DNA of 64,000 bases, taken from positions 62,001 through 126,000 of the forward strand of contig NZ_JAINZW010000005.1 of the NCBI RefSeq assembly GCF_020026895.1, written 5' to 3'. The position numbers were made by a program, and so were the translations under genes. The DNA is from Novilysobacter selenitireducens. Lineage in GTDB: Bacteria > Pseudomonadota > Gammaproteobacteria > Xanthomonadales > Xanthomonadaceae. Positions 1-9,883 of the stretch are shown one piece after another. Under the pieces are notes generated by a model. That model did not search any database. It was not told the origin of the DNA and saw only the letters and a program-made list of their open reading frames with translations. Position 1 is the stretch's first letter. Every line of letters starts with the position of its first letter.

Positions 1-2512
1 TCGTGCCGGTGGAGAACACGCGCGGGCCGACCATGCGCCCGGCCTTCTGCAGCTCGGCTTCGGAGAACACGAACTCGGTCGTTGCCGACGGGTCATGCAT
101 GGTGGTGATGCCGAACGCCAGGTTGCTGTAGTACGCCCAGTTCTGCTGCGGGACGACGCCCTGGCCGAAGTGCGCGGCGTGCGCGTGCGCGTCCACGTAG
201 CCCGGGACGATGGTCTTGCCGCTGGCGTCGATGACGTTGGCGCCGGCGGGGATGTCGACCGACGCGCCCACGGCTTCGATCACGTCGCCGCGCAGGACGA
301 TCGTGCCGTTCTCGATGACTTCCTCGGCGTTCTCCGCATCGCGCATGGTGACGATGCGCGCGTTGGTGAAGGCCACCACTTCGTCGGGCGCGTCCACCGC
401 CACGGTCAGGCCCATCGGGATGCCCGGCTCCTCGAAGCTGGGCTTGGCCGGTTCGGCCGGCGCGCCGGGCAGGAAGGCGACGGCCTGGTCGAGTTCGCGC
501 GAGTGGTAGCGGTCGCCCACCATCCAGTGCAGCGACTTCGAGTCCGCGCCCCAGTGCAGGTAGCTGCCCACGTCGGCGCTGACCTGCGTCACCGGCACCG
601 CCTTGCTCTCCTTGCTCAACTCCACGGCCTTGCCGGTGGTGACCAGCGGGGCGACGTAAGCGTTGAACAGCTCGGTGAAGGCGACCCACTTGCCGTCCGG
701 GCTCAGCTGCACGGCGTCGACGTACTTGAGGTCGAACACCTCGCGCGGGTCCTCGCCGTTGAGGCCGACCGACATCAGCTTCTTCTCCAGCCCGCCGCCG
801 GTCAGGTAGTACACGCGCGTGCCGTCGGCGTTGAACTGCGGGGACTCGCCGCTGTCGGCCACGCGCACCGCCTCGCCACCGCCGGCGGGCATCACGTAGA
901 TGCCGCGCTCCTGCGACCACAGGCTGCCGGTCAGGCCGCCGCCGCCGGTCTTGCTGTAGACGATGCGGCGGCCGTCGGGCGAAAACCTCGGCCCGTAGTA
1001 GAAGCCCTTCTCGTCGGTCAGGCGCTTGCCGGTACCGCCGCCATTGGCGTCGCGCACGTAGATCGCGCCCAGCGCTTCGTCCGACCACGTCGTGTACAGC
1101 AGCTTGCGGCCGTCGGCGCTGAAGCTGGGCTGATATTCGTACAGGCCGTCGTTGCCGGTGAGGCGCTGCGGCGTGCCGCCCGGCAGCTGCTTGCGCCACA
1201 GGTGGCCGACTGCGTGGAACACCACCGAGCGGCCGTCGGCGCTGGTGGCGACGTCGCGGATCATCTTCGGTGCGAAGCTGCCTTCGTCGATGGTCTGCTC
1301 GAAGCGCAACGCGTCGGTGGCCGTCTGCTCGACGCTGGCGGTGAACGGGATGTTGCGCGTCTCGCCGCTGGCGATGTCGACGCGCCACAGCTTGCCCTGC
1401 GCCCACAGCACCACGGCGCGGTTGTCCGGCGTCCAGTCGAAGCCCGTGTATGGCCCGAAGATCGCCCACGCCTCCTGCTGGTCATGGCTCAGCCCGTCCC
1501 ACACCGGGCGCACCAGGCCGCTGGCCAGGTCCATCACGTGCAGCACCGACTTGTCGCGGATGCGCTTCACGAATGCCAGCGACGTGCCATCGGGCGAGGG
1601 CTGCGGGCGCACCGCACCGCCGGCGGTCCCGATCAGCGTCTTGATCTCGCCGGTCTCGCGGTCCAACCGCTTGATCGCGTAGATCACCCCGTGCGGGTCC
1701 TTGTTGTACTGGAAGGTCGGGCCCTGGCTGACGTCCTCGGAGAAGTAGACGTAGCGGCCGTCGGGCGACACCGCCGGTTCGCCCAGGTCCTGCTGGTCGT
1801 TCTTCTGCTTGGTCAGCTGTACGCCGCCGCCGGCGCCCTGCGTGCCGCTGTGGTGGTACATCCACAGCTCGCCCGCACCGAGCGAGCGCTCGCCGGTGAA
1901 GTGCTTGCGGCCGATGATGAACTGGCCGTCCGGCGTCCACGCCGGGTTGTTGAGCAGGCGGAAGTCCTCCTTCGTGACCTGCACCGGGTTGCGGCCGTCG
2001 GTGTCGATGCGCCACAGGTTGTTGCCGCCGCCGCGGTCGGAAGTGAACGCCAGCTCCCGGCCGTCGGGCGAGAAGCGCGGCTGCACGTCCCACGCCGGGC
2101 CGCTGGTGACGCGCTGCGCGGTGCCGCCGCCGATGGGCAGCAGGTACAGGTCGCCCAGCAGCGAGAACGCCAGCTGGCGGCCGTCGGGCGAGACGTCGAC
2201 ATCCATCCACGTGCCTTCGTCGGTGTCGAAGCGGATGGTTTTCGTCGGGCCGTGCGCAGCCGACACGTCCCACTTCGCCTCCTCGGCCTCGCCGTCCTTG
2301 CGGGCGCCGCGCGCGGTCTGCAGCGGTGCCTGCGCCGGGTCGTTGCCGACCGGGTCGAGCGCGTCCTGCTCCAGTTGCACGGGCGGCGCGTCGTTGTCTT
2401 CCGCCTGTTCCCGCGGCGAGGGCTGGGGCGCGGGTTGCGGCTGCTGGGCGAAGGCGGGGGTGGCGAGCGCGCTGGCGAGCGCGAGGACGAGCAGGCGACG
2501 AGTCGGGATCAT
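1..2512 (-). CDS. Exported beta-propeller (PD40/TolB-like) amidohydrolase, C-terminus off the window
   Basis: This is the first 837 residues of a large exported protein. It begins with a signal peptide (MIPTRRLLVLALASALATPAFA) and a Gln/Pro-rich linker. Repeated blades of the type SPDGRxLAF and TPDGQF follow from about residue 110 to 650, as in WD40-like PD40 propellers of TolB and tricorn-type proteins. The last part inside the window has an amidohydrolase metal motif (HAHAH) followed by a sequence rich in FGITTMHDPS. Family members of this architecture are usually over 1000 residues, so a few hundred are missing. The start was chosen at an ATG giving a clean signal peptide. The substrate is unknown; cyclic or modified dipeptides are common guesses for periplasmic amidohydrolases. 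Architecture is well supported, function is not. Confidence 0.85.
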   Translation of the reverse strand, partial: MIPTRRLLVLALASALATPAFAQQPQPAPQPSPREQAEDNDAPPVQLEQDALDPVGNDPAQAPLQTARGARKDGEAEEAKWDVSAAHGPTKTIRFDTDEGTWMDVDVSPDGRQLAFSLLGDLYLLPIGGGTAQRVTSGPAWDVQPRFSPDGRELAFTSDRGGGNNLWRIDTDGRNPVQVTKEDFRLLNNPAWTPDGQFIIGRKHFTGERSLGAGELWMYHHSGTQGAGGGVQLTKQKNDQQDLGEPAVSPDGRYVYFSEDVSQGPTFQYNKDPHGVIYAIKRLDRETGEIKTLIGTAGGAVRPQPSPDGTSLAFVKRIRDKSVLHVMDLASGLVRPVWDGLSHDQQEAWAIFGPYTGFDWTPDNRAVVLWAQGKLWRVDIASGETRNIPFTASVEQTATDALRFEQTIDEGSFAPKMIRDVATSADGRSVVFHAVGHLWRKQLPGGTPQRLTGNDGLYEYQPSFSADGRKLLYTTWSDEALGAIYVRDANGGGTGKRLTDEKGFYYGPRFSPDGRRIVYSKTGGGGLTGSLWSQERGIYVMPAGGGEAVRVADSGESPQFNADGTRVYYLTGGGLEKKLMSVGLNGEDPREVFDLKYVDAVQLSPDGKWVAFTELFNAYVAPLVTTGKAVELSKESKAVPVTQVSADVGSYLHWGADSKSLHWMVGDRYHSRELDQAVAFLPGAPAEPAKPSFEEPGIPMGLTVAVDAPDEVVAFTNARIVTMRDAENAEEVIENGTIVLRGDVIEAVGASVDIPAGANVIDASGKTIVPGYVDAHAHAAHFGQGVVPQQNWAYYSNLAFGITTMHDPSATTEFVFSEAELQKAGRMVGPRVFSTGT

Positions 2513-2629
2513 TGCAGGGCCGATGGCGAACGAATCCCGCAGCCTAGCGGCGATCCGCCCGAGCCATGTAGGCCGGAAGTCCTGCCGGGCCGTGCCGCAT
2601 GTGGCGGTTCGGGTGTTTGCACGTTTCTC

Positions 2630-2708
2630 TGTAGGAGCGGCTTCAGCCGCGATCGGCCGCCCGCGCCAGTGGCATGGGGCGGTGTTCGCGGCTGAAGCCG
2701 CTCCTACA
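2630..2708. repeat. GTAGGAGCGG palindromic repeat, complete pair
   Basis: Two oppositely oriented copies of tgtaggagcggcttcagccg / cggctgaagccgctcctaca flank a short GC-rich spacer. Each arm is itself a small hairpin (cggctgaagccg). The element lies between the degV stop and the start of the propeller gene, only 9 bp from the degV stop, so it may act as a transcription end or mRNA 3' structure for degV. Confidence 0.85.
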
Positions 2709-2717
2709 GGAGGCGCG

Positions 2718-3659
2718 TTACTCGAACGGCATCGTCTCGGCAGCGAAGCCCACGATCAGCGCCCCCTTGCCGACGTTGACCATGCCGGTGAGGCTCATGA
2801 CGCTCTCGAACAGCTCGATGTTGTGCTCCGCGCAGGCGTCCTTCAGGCGGGTGTAGCCCGGCAGCGCGCGCATTTCCTCCAGCTCGCCGCCGTAGCTCAG
2901 GCAGACGGTGGGGGTCATCAGGCCGGCGCGGATGCGCCTGATGGTGAAGTCGAACAACCGCTCGACCGCCGGCTCGAAGCCCTTGATCTTGGCCACCGGC
3001 GCGGTCTCGCCGCGGTTGCAGTGCAGCACCGGCTTGATGTCCAGCGCGCTGCCCAGCGCGGCGCTGAGCAGGCTGACGCTGCGGTCGTTCTTCTTGCGCG
3101 CGCGGGCGCGCAGGTAGTAAAGGTCGCGCGGCACCATGTAGCCCTGGGTGTGCAGGGCGAGGTTCTCCAGGCGGGCGCGGATCTTGGGTGCGCCTTCGCC
3201 CGCGTCGCGCAGGCGCACGGCCTCCACCGCGGTGATGCCTTGGGCCGAGAACAGGTTCTGGGTGTCGATCACGCGCAGGGCGAACGGCGTGGTGTTGCCG
3301 GCCGCGGCGCGCACCGACTTGTAGTCGTTGAGGATCGCGAAGCTGGCCTGCTGCGCGTTGTCGAAGATCGGGCTGCGGCTGCGCGTGATCGTCATGCAGA
3401 ACACGTAGTCGTAGTCGATCACCAGGCGCTGCAGGAACAGGTCCCGGATCTGCTGCACCGTGAAGGGCATGGTCTCGGCTTCGGCACCGCGCTCGGCGAC
3501 GTGGGCGTGCAGGAACTCCAGCGTCGCCTCTTCGTCGCGGTGGTCGGCCAGCACCGCCTCGCCGATGCGGACGGTGATCGGCAGCACCGTCACGTCGTGC
3601 TGCTTCAGGTATTCCAACGGCAAGTCGCAAGCCGAATCGACGACGAGTCCAATGCGCAT
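2718..3659 (-). CDS. DegV family protein (fatty-acid binding)
   Basis: The 313-residue protein begins MRIGLVVDSACDLP, the typical DegV N-terminus with the conserved Asp-Ser pair near the lipid-binding site, and keeps the two-domain DegV/EDD length. DegV proteins bind a fatty acid; in firmicutes (FakB) they present it to the kinase FakA. No FakA-like DhaK/DhaL kinase lies nearby, so the partner is unknown. The central region has extra segments compared with the roughly 280-residue firmicute FakB proteins. It stands alone, with a palindromic repeat directly after its stop codon. Family call is firm, role is inferred. Confidence 0.85.
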   Translation of the reverse strand: MRIGLVVDSACDLPLEYLKQHDVTVLPITVRIGEAVLADHRDEEATLEFLHAHVAERGAEAETMPFTVQQIRDLFLQRLVIDYDYVFCMTITRSRSPIFDNAQQASFAILNDYKSVRAAAGNTTPFALRVIDTQNLFSAQGITAVEAVRLRDAGEGAPKIRARLENLALHTQGYMVPRDLYYLRARARKKNDRSVSLLSAALGSALDIKPVLHCNRGETAPVAKIKGFEPAVERLFDFTIRRIRAGLMTPTVCLSYGGELEEMRALPGYTRLKDACAEHNIELFESVMSLTGMVNVGKGALIVGFAAETMPFE

Positions 3660-3761
3660 GATCCCCCCCGGGTGCTACGCCCCAAAAATGTGACGCGGAG
3701 CATACATTGGGCCGCTGCCGCACTCATGCTGCATCGCGGCGCCCGGCCGCCCGGCCGGTGG

Positions 3762-4397
3762 TCAGGGCTGGCGGCGGATCCCCGCCGGCAGCGCACTGAC
3801 CCGCGTCATCCCGGTATCGGCCAGCAGCGCTGGATCCTTGAGGGCGGCCAGGGCGAAGTCGTGGGCGTCGTTGCCCCAGAACAGCTCGCCGTCGATCGAG
3901 AGCGTCGGCACCCCGAAGACGCCGGCCTCGATGGCCGCTTCGGTGTTGGCGCGCAACGCGGCCTTGGTCGCATCGGCACCGAGCAGGGCCGGGTCGACGC
4001 CCAGGGCCTGGGCGAGGGGCGCGATGGCCTCGACGCTGTCGGCGGCGCGGCCGTCACGCCAGATCCAGCTGAAGACCGCATCCACGGCCGCGTGCGTGCT
4101 GCCGGCGGCGATGCACAGGCGCAGCGCGGGCAGCGGATTGAACGGGTGCGCGGGCGGGAACTCCAGCGGCACGCCCTCGCGGCGGGCCTGCCACAAGACG
4201 TGGCGGTAGGTGAACTCGCGTTTCCCGGCGATCTCCGCCGGGCCCTTCTGCCCGTGCGCGCCGAGCACCGCGCCAAACATCAGCGGCACCGGCGTGACCG
4301 GCGCCTCCAGCGTGCCGTCCTCGTGCAGGCGGCGCACCTTCTGCCACTGCAGGTAGGAGAACGGCGAGATGAAATCGAAGTACCAGAGCACGGCCAT
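3762..4397 (-). CDS. 2-hydroxychromene-2-carboxylate isomerase / DsbA-fold oxidoreductase
   Basis: The 211-residue protein starts MAVLWYFDFISPFSYL. The FDFxSPFSY signature belongs to the kappa-class GST/HCCA isomerase branch of the DsbA-like thioredoxin fold; the Ser replaces the usual thiol pair and would bind glutathione. The GVFGVPTLSIDGELFWGND segment near residue 165 carries the cis-Pro loop typical of the family. Length matches the family (about 200). In naphthalene degraders the enzyme isomerises 2-hydroxychromene-2-carboxylate, but no aromatic catabolic genes are near, so a general glutathione-linked role is as likely. The gene lies 27 bp downstream of the DUF1761 gene and may be co-transcribed with it. 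Confidence 0.8.
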   Translation of the reverse strand: MAVLWYFDFISPFSYLQWQKVRRLHEDGTLEAPVTPVPLMFGAVLGAHGQKGPAEIAGKREFTYRHVLWQARREGVPLEFPPAHPFNPLPALRLCIAAGSTHAAVDAVFSWIWRDGRAADSVEAIAPLAQALGVDPALLGADATKAALRANTEAAIEAGVFGVPTLSIDGELFWGNDAHDFALAALKDPALLADTGMTRVSALPAGIRRQP

Positions 4398-4424
4398 CGC
4401 GGGACTCCAGGGGGTCGGGTGGCG

Positions 4425-4829
4425 TCAGCGCCAGAGGCCCAGGATCAGGCCGTACAGCGAGAACTGCAGCACGTGGTAGCCCGAGTCGATCATCCACAGC
4501 TTCACGCTGCGCTGGGAAAACGCGTAATTGATGCCGAAGCTCATCGCCACGAAGAACACGCCCACCACGAAGCCGGCGCCGAAGCCGTCGGCGGCGCTGG
4601 CCCCGGGCGGCAGGAACGCGGCGAACATCAGCGCCGACAGCAGGCTGCACACGAACGCGGTGGCAAAGATGCGCCCCTGGTGCGGCGGCGCGACCGCCGG
4701 GTCCATGCCCATCTCGCGGCACCAGGCGTTCTTGAACACGCCGTACCAGAGCCCGCCCAGTGCGAATGCGGAAACCGCGGCGACGAGGATGGCGAGCCAG
4801 TTGAGGTCGAGGTCGGGCAGGGGCGGCAT
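4425..4829 (-). CDS. DUF1761 family membrane protein
   Basis: The 134-residue protein has four predicted membrane segments, about residues 10-30, 54-74, 84-104 and 112-132. The first contains LNWLAILVAAVSAFALGG and is followed by LWYGVFKNAWCREMG, the pattern of DUF1761 proteins (WYG...F...W...G). Function is unknown for the family. The start is an ATG with the first helix close behind it. It probably forms a two-gene unit with the following isomerase. Its upstream side is occupied by a large inverted repeat at 4906-5009, so its promoter must lie in the short segment between. Confidence 0.75.
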   Translation of the reverse strand: MPPLPDLDLNWLAILVAAVSAFALGGLWYGVFKNAWCREMGMDPAVAPPHQGRIFATAFVCSLLSALMFAAFLPPGASAADGFGAGFVVGVFFVAMSFGINYAFSQRSVKLWMIDSGYHVLQFSLYGLILGLWR

Positions 4830-4905
4830 GGCGGCGTCCGGTGGTGGGATCGGCGAAGCCTAGCGCGGTTGGCGAACGGCCCACCCCGTCATCGTGGCGG
4901 CGATA

Positions 4906-5009
4906 CCCCTCCCCCTGCTTGCAGGGGGAGGTTGGGAGGGGGTGCTCTCCGGGCTGCGTCGGCTTAAAAGCACCCCTCCCTAACCCTCCCCTGCACAGCA
5001 GGGGAGGGA
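4906..5009. repeat. Large inverted repeat with self-palindromic arms (CCCCTCCC family)
   Basis: The left arm (ccctccccctgcttgcaggg and on to gggggtgct) pairs with the right arm (agcacccctccc and on to cagcaggggaggg). Each arm is also a hairpin by itself (cctccccctgc/gcagggggagg; ccctcccctgc/gcaggggaggg). It starts 12 bp after the stop of the amidohydrolase gene and precedes the DUF1761 gene, a place fitting a terminator or a MITE-like insertion. Confidence 0.8.
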
Positions 5010-5020
5010 GTTGAGTCACC

Positions 5021-6354
5021 TCAGCGCGCCGTATCCCCCGACGGATACGCCCGCGGCAGGCCGCCGTTGTCGGCCGGCACCTTCGTGCGCAGGTAGCGGT
5101 CGCGCAGTTCGGTCTGGCGGCTGCGCATCGGGATCGCGCGGCCGTCCATCCACACCTGCAACGCCACCGCGTTGACCTCCAGCGGGTCGCCGCTCCACAG
5201 CACCAGGTCGGCGCGTTGGCCCGGCGCGATGCGCCCGACCTCGTCGCCCACGCCCAGCGCTTCAGCGGGGATGGTGGTCAGGCCGGCGAGGCCCTGCTCC
5301 CATGGCAGCCCGGCAGCCACGGCGTTGCCCGCCAGCTGGCGGATCTTGCGCGCGTTGTGGCTGCCGTCGCCGCTCTGCGCGAAGCTCACCGGCACGCCGG
5401 CGGCATGCAGGCGCGCGGCGTTTTCCATGGTCGCGCCGACCTGGTCGAAGTTGGCCGGCAGGTTGCCCAGCGGGTCGACGAACACCGGCACCTTCGCCGC
5501 GGCCAGTTCCGGCGCGAGCTTCCAGGCCTCGGCGCCGCCTGCAATGGCGATGCGCACGTTGTGGCGCTTCGACCAGCGCAGCAGCTGGCGGATGTCGGCG
5601 GCGCGATGCACGCCGACCACGACGCGCCCGCCACCGTCCAGGTAACTGGCCAGGGTGCGGCGTCCGGCCGGCGTCAGCAGCGCGGCGTTGGCGTCGGGGC
5701 CGATGCGGCCGCGCACCTCGTCGATCAGCTGGTCCAGGATCATCCACTGCGCGGCGCGCGAGTTACCGCTCAGGCCCGCCGCACCGCTGCCCAGGTCGAC
5801 GAACAGCACCTTGGCGCCGACCGGGTCCGGGTCGCCGTCGAGCCGCACGACTCCGCCCTGGCCGCCGATGATCGAGCCACCGCTGGTGGTGTTGGCGCCC
5901 AGCAGCGTCCAGCCGATGCCCTCCACGCGCGCCACCGGCACCAGCACCGAGGACGGGTTGTAGGCCAGGGTCACGTCGAATTCCGGGCGCACCGTCATCT
6001 GCTTGGTTTCCGCGCCGAGCCCGAGCGAGGCGTCTACCGTGCTGCGCTCGCCGGAGACCTCCTCCAGGCCGATCTCGGTGATGCCGCCAAACAGCGTCGG
6101 CGTCAGGGGCCGGCCCTGCGCGTCCACGGTCTGCGCGCCGGCCGGGGCCGACAGTCCCGTGCCGACTTGGCGGACGACGCCGCCGGTCACCAGCACGTCG
6201 GCGTTCTCCAGCGTGCCCTGCGCGCCGGCGGTGTGGACTTTTGCGTTGCGGATCAGCAGAGCCTGCCCCGGACTTGATCCGGGGTCCTGCGCGCTGGCAG
6301 TCAGTGCCAGGACCGAGAGCGTGGCCGCGGCCAGCGCCTTCATCGCGAGGCGGC

Positions 6355-6358
<4 letters not shown>
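5021..6358 (-). CDS. Exported amidohydrolase-like protein lacking the HxH metal motif
   Basis: The 445-residue protein has a signal peptide ending ALTASAQ, then the amidohydrolase beta-sandwich start (LLIRNAKVHTAG...). Where active relatives have TPGLIDxHxH it reads LTPTLFGGITEIGLEEV (residues 85-101), so the first two metal-binding His are missing. The C-terminal LGVGDEVGRIAPGQRADLVLWSGDPLEV is the usual amidohydrolase closing motif. It overlaps the upstream intact amidohydrolase by 4 bp (ATGA), so the two are surely co-expressed and may form one complex with an active and an inactive chain. Residues 25-31 (DPGSSPG) are encoded by a perfect palindrome, see 6266-6284. It could be a pseudoenzyme; its folding and expression look intact. 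Confidence 0.85.
6266..6284. repeat. Short CCCCGGA-N5-TCCGGGG palindrome inside a coding region
   Basis: The 19-bp ccccggacttgatccgggg has perfect 7-bp arms. It lies in frame within the amidohydrolase-like gene and encodes DPGSSPG directly behind the predicted signal-peptidase site. The same kind of palindrome is a common dispersed repeat in proteobacteria. Confidence 0.75.
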
Positions 6359-7800
<1,442 letters not shown>

Positions 7801-7983
7801 GGTGTGGATCCCCGAAAAGTGCGGCGCCGTTGGGCGCTCGAGACGGCACGATGACAGCCCTCGCACCGTAGCCCCGGGGGTGGGGCGTGCCAACCCTGAC
7901 GATGGTCATGCACCGCAGTGACGGGGTTGGCGTTATCGACTGACCAGACTCCGCAAGGTTGCGTTCTCTTCGTCCGCTCCATG

Positions 7984-8098
7984 CCGTCATCCCGGCGAAC
8001 GCCGGGATCCATCCTGATCTTCGCTTCATGCGCGCTGTTGCGACGACGCTGCCGAAGTCGACAGTCAAAATGGGTCCCAGCGTCCGCTGGGACGACGG
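7984..8098. repeat. Dispersed inverted repeat of the GTCATCCCGG type
   Basis: The left end ccgtcatcccggcgaacgcc-gggatccat faces atgggtcccagcgtccgctgggacgacgg on the right. Each end is a short hairpin (cccggcg-aa-cgccggg; tcccagcg-tc-cgctggga) and the outer ends are near complementary. It looks like a relative of the element at 13905-13988 and carries no coding sequence. Confidence 0.65.
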
Positions 8099-8123
8099 TC
8101 CCGAAGATCCGTAAGCTCGTCCA

Positions 8124-8195
8124 GCCCCTGGCCCCTGGCCCCTAGCCCCTAGCCCCTAGCCCCTAGCCCCCAATCCCCCAATCCCCCAATCCCCC
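8124..8195. repeat. C-rich tandem repeats abutting a start codon
   Basis: Two copies of the 7-mer gcccctg are followed by four copies of gccccta, then a short junction and three copies of the 8-mer aatccccc. The last copy ends exactly one base before the ATG at 8196. The array contains no purine-rich ribosome binding site on the plus strand. Confidence 0.9.
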
Positions 8196-8972
8196 ATGAA
8201 AGACAAAGACCAGATCGTCACCAACTGGCTGCCGCGCTACACCGGCGTGCCGCTGGACGGCTTCGGCGAGCACATCCTGCTGACCAACTTCGGCGGCTAC
8301 CTGCACACCTTCGCCCGCCTCACCGGTGCCGAGGTCGTCGGGCTGGACCGGCCGATGCCCAGCGCCACCGCCGACGGCATCACCATGATCAACTTCGGCA
8401 TGGGCAGCCCCAACGCGGCCACGCTGATGGACCTGCTGTCGGCGATCTGCCCGAAGGCGGTGCTGTTCCTGGGCAAGTGCGGCGGGCTCAAGAAGAAGAA
8501 CCAGCTCGGCGACCTGGTGCTGCCGATCGCGGCGATCCGCGGCGAGGGCACCTCCGACGACTACCTGCCGCCGCAGGTTCCGGCGCTGCCGGCGTTCGCT
8601 CTGCAGCGCGCGGTGTCGACGATGATCCGCGACCTCGGCCACGACTACTGGACCGGCACCGTCTACACCACCAACCGCCGCGTGTGGGAGCACGACGACG
8701 CGTTCAAGGAACGCCTGCGCGAGATGCGCTGCATGGCCATCGACATGGAGACCGCGACGATCTTCGCCGCCGGCTTCGCCAACCGCATCCCGTGCGGCGC
8801 GCTGCTGCTGGTGTCCGACCAGCCGATGATCCCGGAAGGCGTCAAAACCGAGCTGTCGGATGCGCGCGTGACCAGCGACTTCGTCGACAACCACATCCAG
8901 GTCGGCATCGAGGCACTGCGGCTGATCCGCCGCCACGGCAAGTCGGTGCGGCACCTGCGCTTCGACGAGTGA
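8196..8972 (+). CDS. amn: AMP nucleosidase, short form
   Basis: The 258-residue protein matches the catalytic nucleoside phosphorylase-fold domain of AMP nucleosidase: NFGMGSPNAATLMDLL near residue 67, FLGKCGGLKKKNQLGDLVLP near residue 91, and MAIDMETATIFAAGF near residue 181 with the ribose-contacting Met-Glu pair. E. coli Amn is about 484 residues because of an extra N-terminal regulatory domain, absent here as in Bacteroidetes and xanthomonad forms. It hydrolyses AMP to adenine and ribose 5-phosphate in the cytoplasm. The start has no Shine-Dalgarno sequence; C-rich tandem repeats fill the leader. It stands alone, convergent with the DUF817 gene 7 bp away. Confidence 0.9.
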   Translation: MKDKDQIVTNWLPRYTGVPLDGFGEHILLTNFGGYLHTFARLTGAEVVGLDRPMPSATADGITMINFGMGSPNAATLMDLLSAICPKAVLFLGKCGGLKKKNQLGDLVLPIAAIRGEGTSDDYLPPQVPALPAFALQRAVSTMIRDLGHDYWTGTVYTTNRRVWEHDDAFKERLREMRCMAIDMETATIFAAGFANRIPCGALLLVSDQPMIPEGVKTELSDARVTSDFVDNHIQVGIEALRLIRRHGKSVRHLRFDE

Positions 8973-8979
8973 CGCGCCG

Positions 8980-9825
8980 TCAATCCGGCACGTGGATGCG
9001 CTCCTTGATGTGCTTGAGGTGGGCCACGATGGTGAAGGTCATCACCACCAGCAGCGACCACGAGCTCCACTTGCCCACGTGCACCGTCGACCACGCGCCG
9101 AGCTGGTCCGGATACGCCCACACGCCCATCAGCGTGCTGAAGTTCTCCGCCAGCCAGATGAAGAAACCGATCAGCACGAATGCCAGCAGCATCGGCATGC
9201 GGCGTTCGCGGTCGAGCGGTCGGAAGCTCACGGTGGTGCGCGCATACACGCCCAGCGCGGCGGCGGCGATGTACCAGCGGTAGTCGCCGATGAAGTGGTG
9301 GGTGAAGAAGTTGGCGTAGATCAGCACCGCCACCAGCGTGGCCAGCCAGTACGGCGGGTGGTGGCGGACGCGCACGTCCAGCAGACGCCAGGCCTGGATG
9401 ACGTAGCTGCCCACTGCCGCGTACATGAAGCCGGAGAACAGCGGCACGCCCAGCACCTTGGTGTACGCGGGGTCCGGATACGACCACGAGCCGATCGCCG
9501 GCGACACCTTGAACGCCTCCAGCGCGAACCCGACCACGTGGAACAGCGTGATCGCCTTGAGCTCGTCGCGCGTCTCCAGCCCCGTGGCCAGCATCGCCCA
9601 CTGCGCCAGCACCGCGACCAGCAGCAGGACGTCGTAGCGCGGCAGGCCGAGCACGCCCTCGCGCGGGACCAGCACCATCGCCGCGAAGATCACCACCGCG
9701 AACAGGCACGCGCGCGCCTCCTTGATGCCGAAAAACACGAACTCGGCCACGCCGCGGCGCAGGCCGGTCAGGTCCGGGCGCGGCGCGGGGTTGGACAGCG
9801 CGGCATCGAAGGCGTGCAGGGGCAT
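8980..9825 (-). CDS. DUF817 family integral membrane protein
   Basis: The 281-residue protein has about eight hydrophobic segments. FFGIKEARACLFAVVIF near residue 31, WSYPDPAYTKVLGVPLFSGF near residue 112 and FFTHHFIGDYRWY near residue 175 are the conserved polar-in-membrane stretches of DUF817 proteins. Function is unknown; the many conserved His, Tyr and Trp residues in membrane segments resemble enzymes or carotenoid-type binders more than channels. The ATG at 9825 gives the usual family length. The gene is convergent with amn and co-oriented with the acetyltransferase behind it, 58 bp upstream. Confidence 0.8.
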   Translation of the reverse strand: MPLHAFDAALSNPAPRPDLTGLRRGVAEFVFFGIKEARACLFAVVIFAAMVLVPREGVLGLPRYDVLLLVAVLAQWAMLATGLETRDELKAITLFHVVGFALEAFKVSPAIGSWSYPDPAYTKVLGVPLFSGFMYAAVGSYVIQAWRLLDVRVRHHPPYWLATLVAVLIYANFFTHHFIGDYRWYIAAAALGVYARTTVSFRPLDRERRMPMLLAFVLIGFFIWLAENFSTLMGVWAYPDQLGAWSTVHVGKWSSWSLLVVMTFTIVAHLKHIKERIHVPD

Positions 9826-9883
9826 GGCGGTGTCCGGGTGCGTGGCGCGAAGCGGCGGCGGCGGCGCGAAGCGTAGCGCGGTG

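Larger units (their letters stand above)
7801..8195. other. 395-bp divergent intergenic region with repeats
   Basis: This region separates the amidohydrolase operon (minus) from the AMP nucleosidase gene (plus). It must hold both promoters, but I see no convincing -35/-10 pair. It contains an inverted repeat (7984-8098) and a C-rich tandem array (8124-8195) that ends at the AMP nucleosidase start codon. No gene is supported here. Confidence 0.7.

Noticed and set aside
95-2695. 866-codon plus-strand frame across the propeller/amidohydrolase gene
   Set aside because: It is a shadow of the minus-strand gene, which has a signal peptide, propeller blades and an amidohydrolase motif.
8124-8195. 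C-rich tandem repeats read as a CRISPR array
   Set aside because: Units are 7-8 bp without unique spacers, and there are no cas genes.
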